Source: Muscardinus avellanarius (taxonomy: Eukaryota; Chordata; Mammalia; Rodentia; Gliridae). From it: 64,000 nucleotides of DNA. Where the stretch lies: contig OY726557.1 of NCBI GenBank assembly GCA_963383645.1, positions 130,489,650-130,553,649 of the forward strand, written 5' to 3'. Under the pieces are notes generated by a model. The model did no database searches and was not told the origin of the DNA. It worked only from the letters and a program-made list of their open reading frames with translations. Positions 44,701 to 51,367 of this stretch are shown here, in pieces. Position numbers and translations under genes: made by a program. Position 1 is the first letter of the stretch, and each line of letters begins with the position of its first letter.

Positions 44701-47700
44701 AAAGTATCACTCCACAGATTTCTTAATTATAAGGGAAAAAAGGTGCCCTTTTAATCAGAAGTCTGACAGACACTCCTTAACCATGCGATCACACATGGTA
44801 TTACCAACAATAGAAAAGCGACAACACGTGCCTCCTGAGGTGACAAAACAGAAGGGACATTTCCTATACAGCATTCCTGCCAAAAGCATTGGACACAAAT
44901 CTAATCATGAAACGAGGGGACAAATTCCAAGAATTTTACATTTTACAAATCAAGTCTCCCAAAGGCTTCAAAAATATCATTAACCAGAAAGACCGTAAAA
45001 AAGGGCAAAAGACCTAGGTGGAAAAGCTAGAGACACAAGATCCAAACACAATGCCTGAACCCTGTGTGGATCCAGGATTTAAACAGTAGCTTACAAAGGA
45101 CATCTCTCTCTCAGAAATAATTTTAAAAATGTAAACACTGTATATTCTATATTATTTGCTCATGGCAAAATTTCTTGGGTCAAGTAACAGGACTGACTGG
45201 TGCAATGTCATGCTTTTACAGGGGGGAGAAAAGCAAAACAGTAAGCTGTTTTTAAAAAAACATTGAAAGGCTACTCATAAAGAGCATCTCTGGGATGCTA
45301 GTAATGCTTTGTTTCTTGTTCTGGGTGGTGGTTACACAGCTAAGTTCATATTCTCTACTCTATAGAAAATTCAATAAAATTTTATTTAAAAAAAAATTAG
45401 TGAGCCAGGCATGGTAGCACACGCTTGTAATCCCAGTTCTTGGGAAGCTGAGACAGGAGGATCCGGGTTTGTGCACGGCCTCAGCTACTTAGCGAGGCCC
45501 TTTGCAACTCAGTGAGACCCTGTTTCAAATTAAAGAATAAAAAATAGGGCTGAGGGTGTAGCTCAGAGGTAGAATGTCCCTGGGTTCCATCCCCAGTATA
45601 GAAAAAAAAAAAAAAAATAGTGATCTGGAAGTGGTGGTGCATGCTTGTAATCCCAGTACTTGGGAGGCTGAAACAGGAGGATTACAAATTCACGGCCAGC
45701 TATTTAATGAGACCGTCCGTAACTTAGTGAGACCGTCTTTTAAAATAAAAATAAAAAAGGGCTAGAGTGTAGCTGGAGGTAGAATACCTCTGGGTTCAAT
45801 CCCTATTAAGTATTACATGGTAGCAAAGTATTACAGAAAGCCACTCTCTATATTGGGTCAGTTTTTTTTGTTTTGATTTGGGGTTTTTTTGGTGGTACTG
45901 GGGTTCCTGGAAACCCTTCTACCTCTGGGTTATGCTCCCAGACCTATTTTTTATATATATATTTGAAACAGGGTTTCTTAAGGCAGCGATCCTCCTGTCT
46001 CCGCCTCCCAAGTCCGAATATATTGGGTCAGTTTTTGCACATGAAAAAGAACAGACTAAAAGGAAGAGCTGGAGGTGGCAATACACACACCTACTCTCGA
46101 GGCTAAGGCAGCAAGATTGTAAGTTCAAGGTCAGCTTGAACAACTAAGCCAGATCCTGTCTTAAATACAAAAAGAAGGGCTCAGGATATAGCTCACTGGT
46201 AGCTTAGCCTGAGTGAAGCTCTGGGTTCAATCCCCCAGTGCCTCGTGCACGCACACGCACACACACATGAAGAAAGGCATATACACATACAAGAACAAGA
46301 CCCCTCAGTCCACCCTGTCAGAAACAGAATACAGACCTCTGAAAAGCTTCTGAGCAATGTGCAAAGGGTTTCCAAAGCGGAAGTTCTCCCCACTGAAGAG
46401 AGCCAGGATGAGCTCATTCTGCTGCTCAACACTGTCTGCAGGAAAGTGAGGCAAAAACTGCTGGAGGTGTTCCCGCTGAGAGTCACTTAATACTTCCTGC
46501 CATGTGGAGAGGCTGACGACATCAAAGAATATTTCAGGCTAGGAGAATTTAGGGAAAAGTAAACAACAGGAAGATAAGTTAAATGTGCATTAAGTGTATA
46601 CGATAAAATATTTCCAGCATAAAATTTATCAGTTCATCATTTTAAGTGTATATATACAGTTTAGTGATTATATGTATATACCCACATTTGTTGTTCAACC
46701 ATCACTACCATCCAAGTTTTTATTTTTTCCCCTAGTACTGGGGAATGAACCAAGGGCCTCTCACAGTCTAGGCAAGCACTCAACCACTGAGCTACATCCC
46801 CAGCACACCCTGCACTCCCACCCAGCTCCCTCTCTTTGTTCCTTAAACCACTCCTAGCTACCAGTTCTTTTTTGAAATTTTAGGACAAGGTGTTACTACG
46901 TTGCCCAGGCTAAGCATATGTTCCTCCTGCCTCTGCCTCCCAAGGAGCTGAAATTACAGGCACATACCACTGTACCTGGCTTATATTTTTCAAAGAGAAT
47001 TTCAAAAATTCCAATGACCTTTACTTAATTCTCAAAACTTAGAGGTTCTTTTGCTTATTTTGCTTTTTGTGGTGCTACGGATTGAACCCAGGGGCATTCT
47101 ACCTCCAAGCTACACCCCCAGCCCTTTATATTTTTTTATTTGGAAACAGGATCTCGCTAAGTTGCTAAGGGCCTAACTTGCTGAAACTGACTTCGAATCT
47201 ACAATCTTACTGTCTTATCCTTCCAAGTACTGATATTACAGGCATGTGTTACCAGCCTGGCTAATTTAAGTTATTAAACATAACATATACACCATAATCT
47301 TATATCTAACTGCAAATAACAATCCAAAGAGCCAGGTGCAGTGGTATACACCTGTAATCCCAGCTACTCAGGGGGCTGAGGCAGGAGTTCTGCAACTTCA
47401 GGTCCAGCCCAGGCAACTCAGACAGGCACTATCTGAAGATAAAAAGAGCTGAGGATGTAGCTCAGTGGTAGAGCACTTGCTTAGCAAGCATGTGGCCCTG
47501 GGTTCAATCCCCGGCACTGCAAAATAAAGAAATAAACAAGCAAACAAATTATCTCAACAGAAAGAATCTCATTTGGAACTCATCTCTATCAACAAGAGTA
47601 TGATGGCAGACATCTGAACTGAGCTTAAACTGAGTAGCAAGAATGTTAACATGAGAGGAAAACTTGAAGAGTTAAGGTCAGTGGCTGAGAGTAAGCGGCA

Positions 47701-48034
47701 GCAGGACACACTTCATTTTCAACTCACTAGTTATATACTGAATATAGATCTACCAAGTACTAAGCTAGACTGGCATATATAACATCTGGATGGAGGAACA
47801 ATTAAACATATAATTAGAATGTAATTTAAGAAGTGCTGATGTAGCCGGACGTGGTGGCACAGACTTGTAATCCCAGCATTCGGGAGGCTGAGACCGGAGG
47901 ATCTCGGTTCACAGACAGCCTCAGCTACTTAGTGAGGCCCCCTGCAACTCAGTGAGACTGTTTCAAAATAAAGAATAAAAAACAGGGCAAGGAGTGTAGC
48001 TCAGAGGTTGAATGCCCCTGGGTTCCATCCCTAG

Positions 48035-48084
<50 letters not shown>

Positions 48085-49823
48085 GTGCTGATGTAAAGCC
48101 AGGCATGGTAGCTCACACTTAAAATCCCAGCATTTGGAAGGCTGAGACCGGAAGATCACAGTTCAAAGCCAGCCTCAGGTACTACTGACTGAGGCCGTTT
48201 GCAACTCAGTGAGACCCTGTTTCAAAATAATGAAAAATAGGGCTTGGGGGTATAGCTGAGGTAGAGTGCCCCTGGGTTCCATCTCCAGTACCACACACAC
48301 AAAAAGAAGTGCTGATGTACACAAAAGTACACAGCATCAGAGAAGCCCACCAGAGTGTGATATTTAAAATAATTAAAGAAAGCCAGGTGTGGTGGCACAG
48401 ACTTGTAATCCCAGCATTCGGGAGGCTGAGACAGGAGGCTCGTGGTTTGCGGACAGCCTCAGCTACTTAGTGAGACCCTGTTTCAAAATAAAAATACAAA
48501 ATAGGATAGGGGGTGTAGCTCAGAGGTTGAATGCCCGAGTTCCATCCCAGACCCACACACACAAAAATGTAATGATAATAATAATTGAAATGATAAGGAA
48601 AAGGAAAAAAGAAATCCAGAGTAAAACCATAAAAGCAAAATAATACAAAAAGCAGAGCCGGGTGTGGTGGCGCACGCTTATAATTCCCGCGCTTGGGAGG
48701 CTGAGAAAGGAGGACCGCGCAGGTTCGAAGCCAGCCTCAGCTGCTTAGTGAGGCTCTCAGCAACTTAGTGAGACCCTGTTTCCAAATAAAATATAAAATG
48801 GGTCTGGGAGTATAGCCCGGAGGTAGAAAGCCTCTGGGTTCCACCCCCAGTACCACCAAAAACAAACAAACAAACAAAAAGCAGGAGTTCCTACAGGGGA
48901 AATGGAGAGGGGTACCTAGGGGCTCTAATAGTGGCTATATGCATGGATTTTTCATTGATGTTCATAGGTTTTGTTGTTCTGAAATGGCATCTCACTATGT
49001 TGCCCAAACTGGTCTCAAATCTCTTTTTTAGGGGGGAGGTAGGTGGTTCAAGATTGAAACCAGGGGCTTTCTACTCTGAACTACATCCTCAGGAAGATGG
49101 ATGTAGTGGTGCACTCCTACAATCCCAGTATTTGGGAAGCTAAGACAGGAGGATCGCAGGTTCAAGGGCGCCTTGGCAACTTAGCAAGGTCCCTTAGGAA
49201 CTTAAATAAACCCTGTTTCAAAATTTAAAAAATAGGATTGGGAGTATAGATCGGAGGTAGAATGCCTCTGGTTCACCCCCCAGTACCAATAAATAAATGA
49301 ATGAAGAAATGGTAAGAGACCACTCTGCCGACAATGTAGAAAATAAAACTGAGCACAAAAGACTGAAAACTTTTTTTTTTTTTTTTGGTGGTACGGGGGG
49401 TGGAACCCAGAGGCTTTCTACCTCCGGGCTATACTCCCAGACCTTTTTTATATTTTATTTGGAAAAAGGGTCTCACTAAGTTGCTGAGGGCCTCACTCAG
49501 TAGCTGAGGCTGGCTTCGAACCCATGCGATCCTCCTGTCTCAGCCTCCCAAGCACGCGGATTACAAGCGTGCGCCACCACGCCCGGCTAGACTGAAAACT
49601 TAAGAGTGGTTCAGGTGGTTACCTTCCCATAGCACAGCTGCTATGGGAAGGTAACAGAGAAGAGCTTGTAAATGATATTACTACTTACATCCTCCAGAAG
49701 GTCTTCAGGCAGACTAACCCTGGTGCCTCCTAGCAAGCAGTCCTCCATGATGCGGGTGCCATGCCCATCTCCACATGGACCAAGTTCCAGGGGATCCGTC
49801 AGCATATGGTCTAAGGAATCCAT
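14844..49823 (-). CDS. NFRKB: NFRKB (INO80 complex subunit G), complete coding region in 25 exons
   Basis: Twenty-five exons on the - strand join in frame to 3891 nt (1296 codons plus stop), against about 1299 residues in human. All junction phases agree. NFRKB is a metazoan-specific subunit of the INO80 chromatin remodeller. Its N-terminal DEUBAD domain (about residues 39-156) docks and inhibits the deubiquitinase UCHL5/UCH37, and a winged-helix-like domain lies at about 370-495. Here exons 1-4 carry the DEUBAD region, exon 8 a lysine-rich VKEKEEKKKKK stretch that may act as a nuclear localisation signal, and exons 9-12 the winged-helix region. The C-terminal half (about 690-1296) is a low-complexity S/T/P/V/Q/A-rich tail, with the single large exon 20983-21744 coding 254 residues. 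No frameshift or premature stop was seen. Confidence 0.97.
15083..15218 (-). CDS. NFRKB: NFRKB coding exon 24
   Basis: Residues 1210-1255 (LSGLGRNIILTTMPAGTKLI through QQQGQATQ), with a glutamine/leucine-rich stretch. Acceptor CCTCCACAG, donor GTAAGGTC. Confidence 0.95.
15341..15550 (+). mobile_element. B1-dID SINE
   Basis: Full-length, diverged + copy in the NFRKB intron between exons 24 and 23. Confidence 0.85.
15743..16385 (+). mobile_element. SINE cluster, four copies
   Basis: 5'-truncated B1-dID (15743-15936), Alu/B1-like monomer with GCTTGAATCCAGGAGTTCAA (15955-16089), full B1-dID (16090-16287) with (CA)n tail to 16319, then a head fragment (16322-16385). Confidence 0.82.
16710..16816 (-). 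CDS. NFRKB: NFRKB coding exon 23
   Basis: Residues 1175-1210 (GKLPTRITVPLSVISQPMKG onward). Acceptor CTCTGCAG, donor GTGAGTGC. Confidence 0.94.
17262..17462 (+). mobile_element. B1-dID SINE
   Basis: Diverged full-length + copy in an NFRKB intron. Confidence 0.8.
17770..18050. mobile_element. Old SINE fragments
   Basis: Antisense ID-like piece (17770-17838) and a 5'-truncated + B1-ID copy (17909-18050). Confidence 0.55.
18061..18276 (-). mobile_element. B1-dID SINE
   Basis: Full antisense copy led by a poly(T) tract. Confidence 0.85.
18850..19060 (+). mobile_element. B1-dID SINE
   Basis: Full-length + copy (GCAGGGCATAGTGGCGCAC head, GGGGTGTAGCTCAAAGGTAG tail). Confidence 0.85.
19502..19800 (+). 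mobile_element. B1-dID SINE followed by a free ID element
   Basis: B1-dID at 19502-19708, then an undeleted ID copy at 19722-19800 that keeps the TTAGCATGTACAAGGCCC segment. Confidence 0.8.
20574..20786 (-). mobile_element. B1-dID SINE
   Basis: Antisense copy with (TG)n lead, flanked by CATACTACA on both sides. Confidence 0.85.
20983..21744 (-). CDS. NFRKB: NFRKB coding exon 22, largest exon
   Basis: A 762-nt exon encoding residues 921-1174 (VAITGQLGVK through VVSTSQT). The S/T/A/V-rich repetitive tail is typical of the family. Acceptor CCCATCCAG, donor GTGAGTAA. Confidence 0.96.
22080..23862. other. NFRKB: NFRKB intron, unique sequence
   Basis: Intron between exons 22 and 21. Apart from an antisense dID fragment near 22028-22078 it is free of recognisable repeats. 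No conserved exon seen. Confidence 0.6.
23863..24075 (-). CDS. NFRKB: NFRKB coding exon 21
   Basis: Residues 850-920 (ATVPVKTQTAAATVQRPGPG through GQNIIKQ). Acceptor GCACTAG, donor GTAGGCGG. Confidence 0.94.
24536..24986. mobile_element. + and - B1-dID SINEs abutting at (TTA)n
   Basis: A 5'-truncated + copy (24536-24731) and an antisense copy (24787-24986) with a (TTA)n tail (24741-24786). Flanks CTTTAAACTTTA / CTTTGAACTTTAAA mark the second insertion. Confidence 0.85.
25126..25396 (-). CDS. NFRKB: NFRKB coding exon 20
   Basis: Residues 759-849 (VLLVSSPTMPQLGTMLSPAS through ATQTKVVPQ). Low-complexity S/P/Q/V sequence. Acceptor ATTCATAG, donor GTAAACAG. Confidence 0.94.
25432..25602 (+). mobile_element. 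Old B1-ID SINE
   Basis: Diverged + copy with CAGCTACCTGGGTGGCTGAGG head and a degraded ID tail. Confidence 0.7.
25691..25911 (-). CDS. NFRKB: NFRKB coding exon 19 (PT-rich)
   Basis: Residues 686-759. Serine-rich start, then repeated P-T/P-V motifs (PPTPVTPVTPTTPALP). Acceptor TTTCTAG, donor GTAAGTGC. Confidence 0.94.
26073..26152 (-). CDS. NFRKB: NFRKB coding exon 18
   Basis: Residues 659-685 (RIHQAQAAAAKARKALQQKP onward), an alanine/lysine helix. Acceptor ATTTACAG, donor GTAAGTGC. Confidence 0.93.
26368..26491 (-). CDS. NFRKB: NFRKB coding exon 17
   Basis: Residues 618-659 (VNTVVSGALDRLHYEKDPCV through RSEEEFE). Acceptor TTTTTAG, donor GTGCGTGA. Confidence 0.94.
26780..27368. mobile_element. 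Mixed old SINE fragments
   Basis: ID-like + copy (26780-26860), antisense B1-like monomer (26944-27062), ID piece (27090-27135) and an antisense B1-dID (27189-27368). Confidence 0.65.
27430..27536 (-). CDS. NFRKB: NFRKB coding exon 16
   Basis: Residues 582-617 (RDAAARLPNGEGTRAEICEL through VTSTQ), a putative second winged-helix-like segment. Acceptor ACCATCAG, donor GTAAGTTG. Confidence 0.94.
27681..27697 (-). promoter_or_regulatory. CTCF-like motif
   Basis: CGCCCCCTGGCGGC resembles the reverse complement of the CTCF core. It sits just upstream of NFRKB exon 16. Motif only. Confidence 0.3.
27993..28400 (+). mobile_element. B1-dID SINE interrupted by a second + copy
   Basis: Outer copy 27993-28140 and 28347-28400 surrounds a full + copy at 28142-28345 that carries an internal run of about 24 A. 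Confidence 0.8.
28463..28661 (-). mobile_element. B1-dID SINE
   Basis: Diverged antisense copy in an NFRKB intron. Confidence 0.78.
28996..29170 (-). CDS. NFRKB: NFRKB coding exon 15
   Basis: Residues 524-582 (ERYRYSQPHKAFTFRMHGFE through RPAYVTILSLV). Strongly conserved central region. Acceptor TGGGTAG, donor GTATGTGG. Confidence 0.95.
29572..29632 (-). CDS. NFRKB: NFRKB coding exon 14
   Basis: Residues 503-523 (RTDYVVRPSTGEEKRVFQEQ). Acceptor ATGTTCCAG, donor GTAAGAAA. Confidence 0.93.
29750..29994 (-). mobile_element. B1-dID SINE with (TG)n
   Basis: Antisense copy with a (TG)n tail at 29752-29795. A GGCTGGCTTCAAACCT stretch is partly duplicated inside. Confidence 0.8.
30348..30815 (+). 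mobile_element. ID element and two B1-dID SINEs
   Basis: ID with TAGCATCCATAAGGACCTG (30348-30435), B1-dID (30448-30635), then a 5'-truncated B1-dID (30637-30815) with internal (AAAC)n at 30722-30759. Confidence 0.8.
31171..31184 (-). promoter_or_regulatory. CTCF-like motif
   Basis: CTGCCCTCTGCAGG resembles the reverse complement of the CTCF core, 120 bp below NFRKB exon 13. Motif only. Confidence 0.3.
31302..31345 (-). CDS. NFRKB: NFRKB coding exon 13 (44 nt)
   Basis: Residues 489-503 (ENEDSSDGTTPVPRV), an acidic linker. Acceptor CCAACAG, donor GTGAGTAT. Confidence 0.91.
31456..31535 (-). CDS. NFRKB: NFRKB coding exon 12
   Basis: Residues 462-488 (QSQDNEKELAALFQLWLETK onward). The acceptor has an unusual C-homopolymer pyrimidine tract. 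Donor GTATGGTG. Confidence 0.93.
31543..31561 (+). repeat. Guanine homopolymer tract at an NFRKB acceptor
   Basis: G12, one C, G6, then AGGG. On the - strand this is the C-rich pyrimidine tract of NFRKB exon 12. Confidence 0.9.
31565..32690. other. NFRKB: NFRKB intron, unique sequence
   Basis: Part of the 5.3-kb intron between exons 12 and 11. No repeat or conserved exon recognised here. Confidence 0.55.
32700..33420 (+). mobile_element. SINE cluster, four + copies
   Basis: B1-dID head (32700-32835), full B1-dID (32838-33062), dID tail (33071-33145) and an old B1-dID (33216-33420). Confidence 0.8.
33833..34091 (+). mobile_element. B1-dID SINE, TAGGTCTGGGAGTATAGCC-type
   Basis: Well-preserved full copy (GCCAGGCGTGGTGGCGCAC head) with an expanded (AAAAT)n tail at 34033-34087. 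Confidence 0.9.
34428..34705 (+). mobile_element. B1-dID head fragment and full copy
   Basis: Fragment 34428-34495, then full copy 34497-34705. The 3' half of the full copy and its flank are duplicated at 36.1 kb. Confidence 0.85.
34644..34789 (+). repeat. Duplicated segment, copy 1
   Basis: 146 nt identical to 36070-36219 except for 4 extra A in the tail. It covers the SINE 3' end plus about 80 nt of non-repeat flank. Confidence 0.9.
34929..35158 (+). mobile_element. B1-dID SINE with (CA) tail
   Basis: Full + copy ending in an ACACACAC tract. Confidence 0.87.
35931..36135 (+). mobile_element. B1-dID SINE with target duplication
   Basis: Flanked by AAAAGAAAACTCTA at 35914-35927 and 36131-36144, so this is an intact insertion. 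Confidence 0.9.
36070..36219 (+). repeat. Duplicated segment, copy 2 (probable source)
   Basis: Matches 34644-34789. Only this copy has the SINE target duplication on both sides. Confidence 0.9.
36332..36750 (+). mobile_element. B1-dID SINEs with (AAGG)n
   Basis: Head-only copy (36332-36450), full copy (36461-36655) with a GAAG-repeat tail (36656-36690), then a dID tail (36700-36750). Confidence 0.82.
36869..36934 (-). CDS. NFRKB: NFRKB coding exon 11 (winged-helix region)
   Basis: Residues 440-462 (VPSSFSPFVEFKEKTQQWKL). Too short for routine ORF scans; found by phase-consistent splice sites, acceptor TTTTGTAG and donor GTAAGTAA. Confidence 0.93.
37165..37291 (-). CDS. NFRKB: NFRKB coding exon 10 (winged-helix region)
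   Basis: Residues 398-440 (LEERVLDWQSSPASSLNSWF through ALQYLSGESR). Acceptor CCCCCTCAG, donor GTAATGCA. Confidence 0.94.
37517..37625 (-). CDS. NFRKB: NFRKB coding exon 9
   Basis: Residues 361-397 (PLEDLKPCLGINEISSSFFS through NQASLPM), entering the winged-helix-like region. Acceptor CTCATCAG, donor GTAAGAGT. Confidence 0.94.
37813..37993 (-). CDS. NFRKB: NFRKB coding exon 8 (lysine-rich)
   Basis: Residues 301-361, starting LYDLAVLKKKVKEKEEKKKK and ending IPAIKEE. The basic cluster is a plausible nuclear localisation signal. Donor GTAAGTGA. Confidence 0.94.
38132..38370 (+). mobile_element. B1-dID SINE
   Basis: Full + copy ending in 23 A. Confidence 0.88.
38576..38660 (-). CDS. NFRKB: NFRKB coding exon 7
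   Basis: Residues 273-300 (DHPDLLTGDLTLSDIMTRVN onward). Acceptor ACATTTAG, donor GTAAAG. Confidence 0.93.
38806..38956 (+). mobile_element. Degraded B1-dID SINE with (TG)n
   Basis: Truncated + copy whose ID tail passes into (TG)n. Confidence 0.7.
38990..39660. other. NFRKB: NFRKB intron, unique sequence
   Basis: Between exons 7 and 6. Nothing further recognised. Confidence 0.5.
39666..39739 (-). CDS. NFRKB: NFRKB coding exon 6
   Basis: Residues 248-272, conserved LGDSDLKIMLKKHHEKRKHQP, highly basic. Acceptor TTCCCTCAG, donor GTAAGAAT. Confidence 0.93.
40078..40247 (-). mobile_element. B1-dID SINE, GGTCTCTTAAGCCAGC-type
   Basis: Antisense copy with GGTCTCTTAAGCCAGCTGAG; head slightly shortened. 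Confidence 0.83.
40428..40529 (-). CDS. NFRKB: NFRKB coding exon 5 (with optional upstream acceptor)
   Basis: Residues 214-247 (DLSSWLPSSPARSPSPAVPL onward) using the acceptor TTTTCTTTTGAAG. A second acceptor 36 nt upstream (CCACAG, exon edge 40565) would add 12 in-frame residues. Donor GTGAGAAT. Confidence 0.9.
41093..41267 (-). CDS. NFRKB: NFRKB coding exon 4
   Basis: Residues 156-213 (DLLEMARRSGPALPFRQKR through ALSSDEE). Basic and proline-containing, then acidic. Acceptor CTCCTAG, donor GTGAGTGT. Confidence 0.95.
41645..42350 (+). mobile_element. dID tail and two CTTCCAGGAACC-type SINEs
   Basis: dID tail (41645-41725), then full copies at 41827-42043 and 42163-42350, both with TTCCAGGAACCCCAGTACCA. 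Confidence 0.87.
42512..42705 (+). mobile_element. B1-dID SINE
   Basis: Full + copy with a small deletion in the head. Confidence 0.83.
42939..43066 (-). CDS. NFRKB: NFRKB coding exon 3
   Basis: Residues 113-155 (GHFNPEVVKYRQLCFKSQYK through LLKQILASRS), the C-terminal helices of DEUBAD. Acceptor TTTTTTTAAG, donor GTAAGTAG. Confidence 0.94.
43313..43495 (+). mobile_element. B1-dID SINE
   Basis: Full + copy in the intron between NFRKB exons 3 and 2. Confidence 0.85.
43733..44157. mobile_element. Old B1-ID (+) followed by antisense B1-dID
   Basis: + copy with undeleted ID tail (43733-43935); antisense copy (43937-44157) holding a hairpin at 44041-44065. Confidence 0.75.
44460..44685 (+). mobile_element. 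B1-dID SINE
   Basis: Full + copy with a small CCCTGTTTC duplication. Confidence 0.85.
44690..45277. other. NFRKB: NFRKB intron, unique sequence
   Basis: Between exons 3 and 2. No gene or clear repeat recognised. Confidence 0.5.
45278..45392 (+). mobile_element. Old L1 3' UTR end (L1M-like)
   Basis: TTTGTTTCTTGTTCTGGGTG then GGTTACAC and a terminal AATAAAATTT resemble old mammalian L1 3' ends. Confidence 0.55.
45402..45812 (+). mobile_element. Two B1-dID SINEs
   Basis: Full copies at 45402-45617 and 45625-45812. Confidence 0.85.
45867..46018 (-). mobile_element. 5'-truncated CTTCCAGGAACC-type SINE with perfect target duplication
   Basis: Flanked by TATATTGGGTCAGTTTTT at 45849-45866 and 46019-46036. 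The B1 head is missing. Confidence 0.9.
46065..46265 (+). mobile_element. Diverged B1-ID SINE
   Basis: Degraded + copy ending near NFRKB exon 2. Confidence 0.65.
46337..46538 (-). CDS. NFRKB: NFRKB coding exon 2 (DEUBAD)
   Basis: It encodes residues 46-112, starting PEIFFDVVSLSTWQEVL, the core of the UCHL5-binding DEUBAD domain. The donor is the non-consensus GTCTGT, but the junction to the next exon reproduces the conserved LFRDGHF. Confidence 0.93.
46730..46983 (-). mobile_element. Antisense ID and B1-like monomer
   Basis: ID (46730-46805, keeps CTAGGCAAGCACTCAACCAC) followed by an Alu/B1-like monomer (46862-46983). Confidence 0.72.
47049..47265 (-). mobile_element. B1-dID SINE
   Basis: Full diverged antisense copy. 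Confidence 0.82.
47332..47540 (+). mobile_element. B1-ID SINE with undeleted ID tail
   Basis: B1 head plus ID that keeps TTGCTTAGCAAGCATGTGGC, a possible ancestor-type form. Confidence 0.8.
47844..48303 (+). mobile_element. Two B1-dID SINEs at one target site
   Basis: Copies 47844-48034 with (CA)n to 48083, and 48098-48303. AAGTGCTGATGTA stands before, between and after them (47831, 48083, 48307). Confidence 0.92.
48382..48885 (+). mobile_element. Two B1-dID SINEs
   Basis: Copies at 48382-48562 and 48656-48885. The second is well preserved with an AAAC-rich tail. Confidence 0.86.
49020..49290. mobile_element. dID fragment (-) and B1-dID (+)
   Basis: Antisense tail piece at 49020-49095 and a diverged + copy at 49097-49290. 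Confidence 0.7.
49371..49586 (-). mobile_element. B1-dID SINE with target duplication
   Basis: Antisense copy flanked by AGACTGAAAACTT, about 100 bp from NFRKB exon 1. Confidence 0.9.
49618..49655. repeat. Perfect 17-bp inverted repeat
   Basis: Arms GTTACCTTCCCATAGCA (49618-49634) and its exact complement (49639-49655), loop CAGC. It lies 33 nt inside NFRKB intron 1 (coding). Confidence 0.95.
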
Positions 49824-49844
49824 TATTTCTTCTTCACAGGTACT
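49689..49844 (-). CDS. NFRKB: NFRKB coding exon 1 with start codon
   Basis: The ATG is at 49821-49823 (MDSLDHMLTDPLEL). It encodes residues 1-45 and ends at donor GTAAGTAG below 49689. The acceptor is at 49845-49846, after TTTGTCT, and leaves 21 nt before the ATG. Those 21 nt are open in the coding frame. Confidence 0.95.
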
Positions 49845-50193
49845 CTAGACAAACAGATGCTTCTTAAGACAGAAATTCCAGGAATCTGGTTGATGCTAAT
49901 ACTCTTCCAGAAAAGACTCAATCTCATTCTTACAACTTGCCCTTACCCCCTAGTGACACCTGCCGTTCTCCTTCCCTTCCACACTACATTCTCGTTGGAA
50001 TTTTCACATCCTATTTACTAAGGCTCTTTTCTCAAAATGCTTCCATTGTAACTCCTAAATTCACAATACTTGCATTTTATATAGTAAAATGAACTCTGCA
50101 ATTAAATGATAAACAGATCACTGCTAATAATTTGGAGTTCTCAGGTCAACAACATCTCTAGCAGAACATAATTTCTTTAACAATTGTTTTCCC

Positions 50194-50480
50194 CAGTGGA
50201 TGTGGTGGCATACACCTGTGATCCCAGTACTTGGGAGGCTGAGACAGGAGGGCCTCAGGTTGAAGGACAGCCTCAGCAAGTAGGGAGACTTAGTAACCGA
50301 GCAAGATCTAGTTTCAAGACGAAAAATAAGGGGAAGGGATGTAGCTCAGTGGTAGAACACTTGTCTAGCTTGTGCAAAGCCCTGGGTTCAATGCCCAGTA
50401 CTGCATAAATAAAATAAAAAATAAAAGGGGATGGTGGTATAGCTTGAAGGTAGAATGGGTTCAATCACCAATACCACCAC
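50194..50480 (+). mobile_element. B1-ID SINE with undeleted ID tail, plus dID piece
   Basis: Composite 50194-50425 keeps GTCTAGCTTGTGCAAAGCCC; a short dID piece follows. Confidence 0.78.
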
Positions 50481-51367
50481 AAAAACTAATAATAACTGCT
50501 TTTTTCTTAAGCAATTAATTCTTTGTTGTTAGAAAGTTCACTAGAAATCCACATATACTAGTAAAGCTCAGACAGTTAACAGTTACTTCATGAAGGCCTA
50601 ATCAGTGTCAGATCTTTCATATATCTCAATTAATTCTTACAATTGTGCATATTATACCTACTCTACAGATAGTAAAACTGAAGCTCAAAGTATGTAACTT
50701 GCCCAATCCCAGGGGCAGTCTGCCTGCCTGCAAATCTATGTTCTTAACACTTAGTACCTCTTGCATAAACTCTCAATATCATGAAAAGAAAGCTTTTTGA
50801 TATTTTGTAGGCCCACATAAACTCCACAGGTTCCAAACACTCAACTATGACAACCAGTAAAGTCAGTGGCCAATCTGCCTGGCCCATGTGATCTTTATAA
50901 CCACATCAATTAATACTCCTTTTCTCCTTCTTGTAATCAATGAAGACTGCTAACCACCTTTGGAAAAGTACACACTGAAACATTTTCAGAGGGCATCTCA
51001 CAAAGCTAATGGCTGAAATCAGGTGTAAAGTTGAGACCACAGGACTAAGCAATGCCAAGAGAATCACAGACAGCATGAACTCAAATCACTTTACAAATAT
51101 ATACTAAATCCCCTCTCTAGCTCCTATTCCTATCAAATGGGCTAACAAGCACAAGAAAATGGAAAGAAAAATTAACTTAAGTCAAAATATCAGAGTCCAA
51201 AAATCCTACCTCACCAGGTGTCAATTTCCTTATCTGTAAGATAAAGAGGAGCTGGACCAGGTTATTTCCAATACTGAATTCTTGCAATGAATCAGCTAAG
51301 TGACAGCTTATATCACCTAACGCAGGTATTTCCCATTTCTAAAACTCTCAAATGATGAAGAGCAGAC
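50481..51367. other. NFRKB: NFRKB 5' intron, unique sequence
   Basis: No repeat recognised between the SINE cluster and the candidate alternative exon. Confidence 0.5.
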
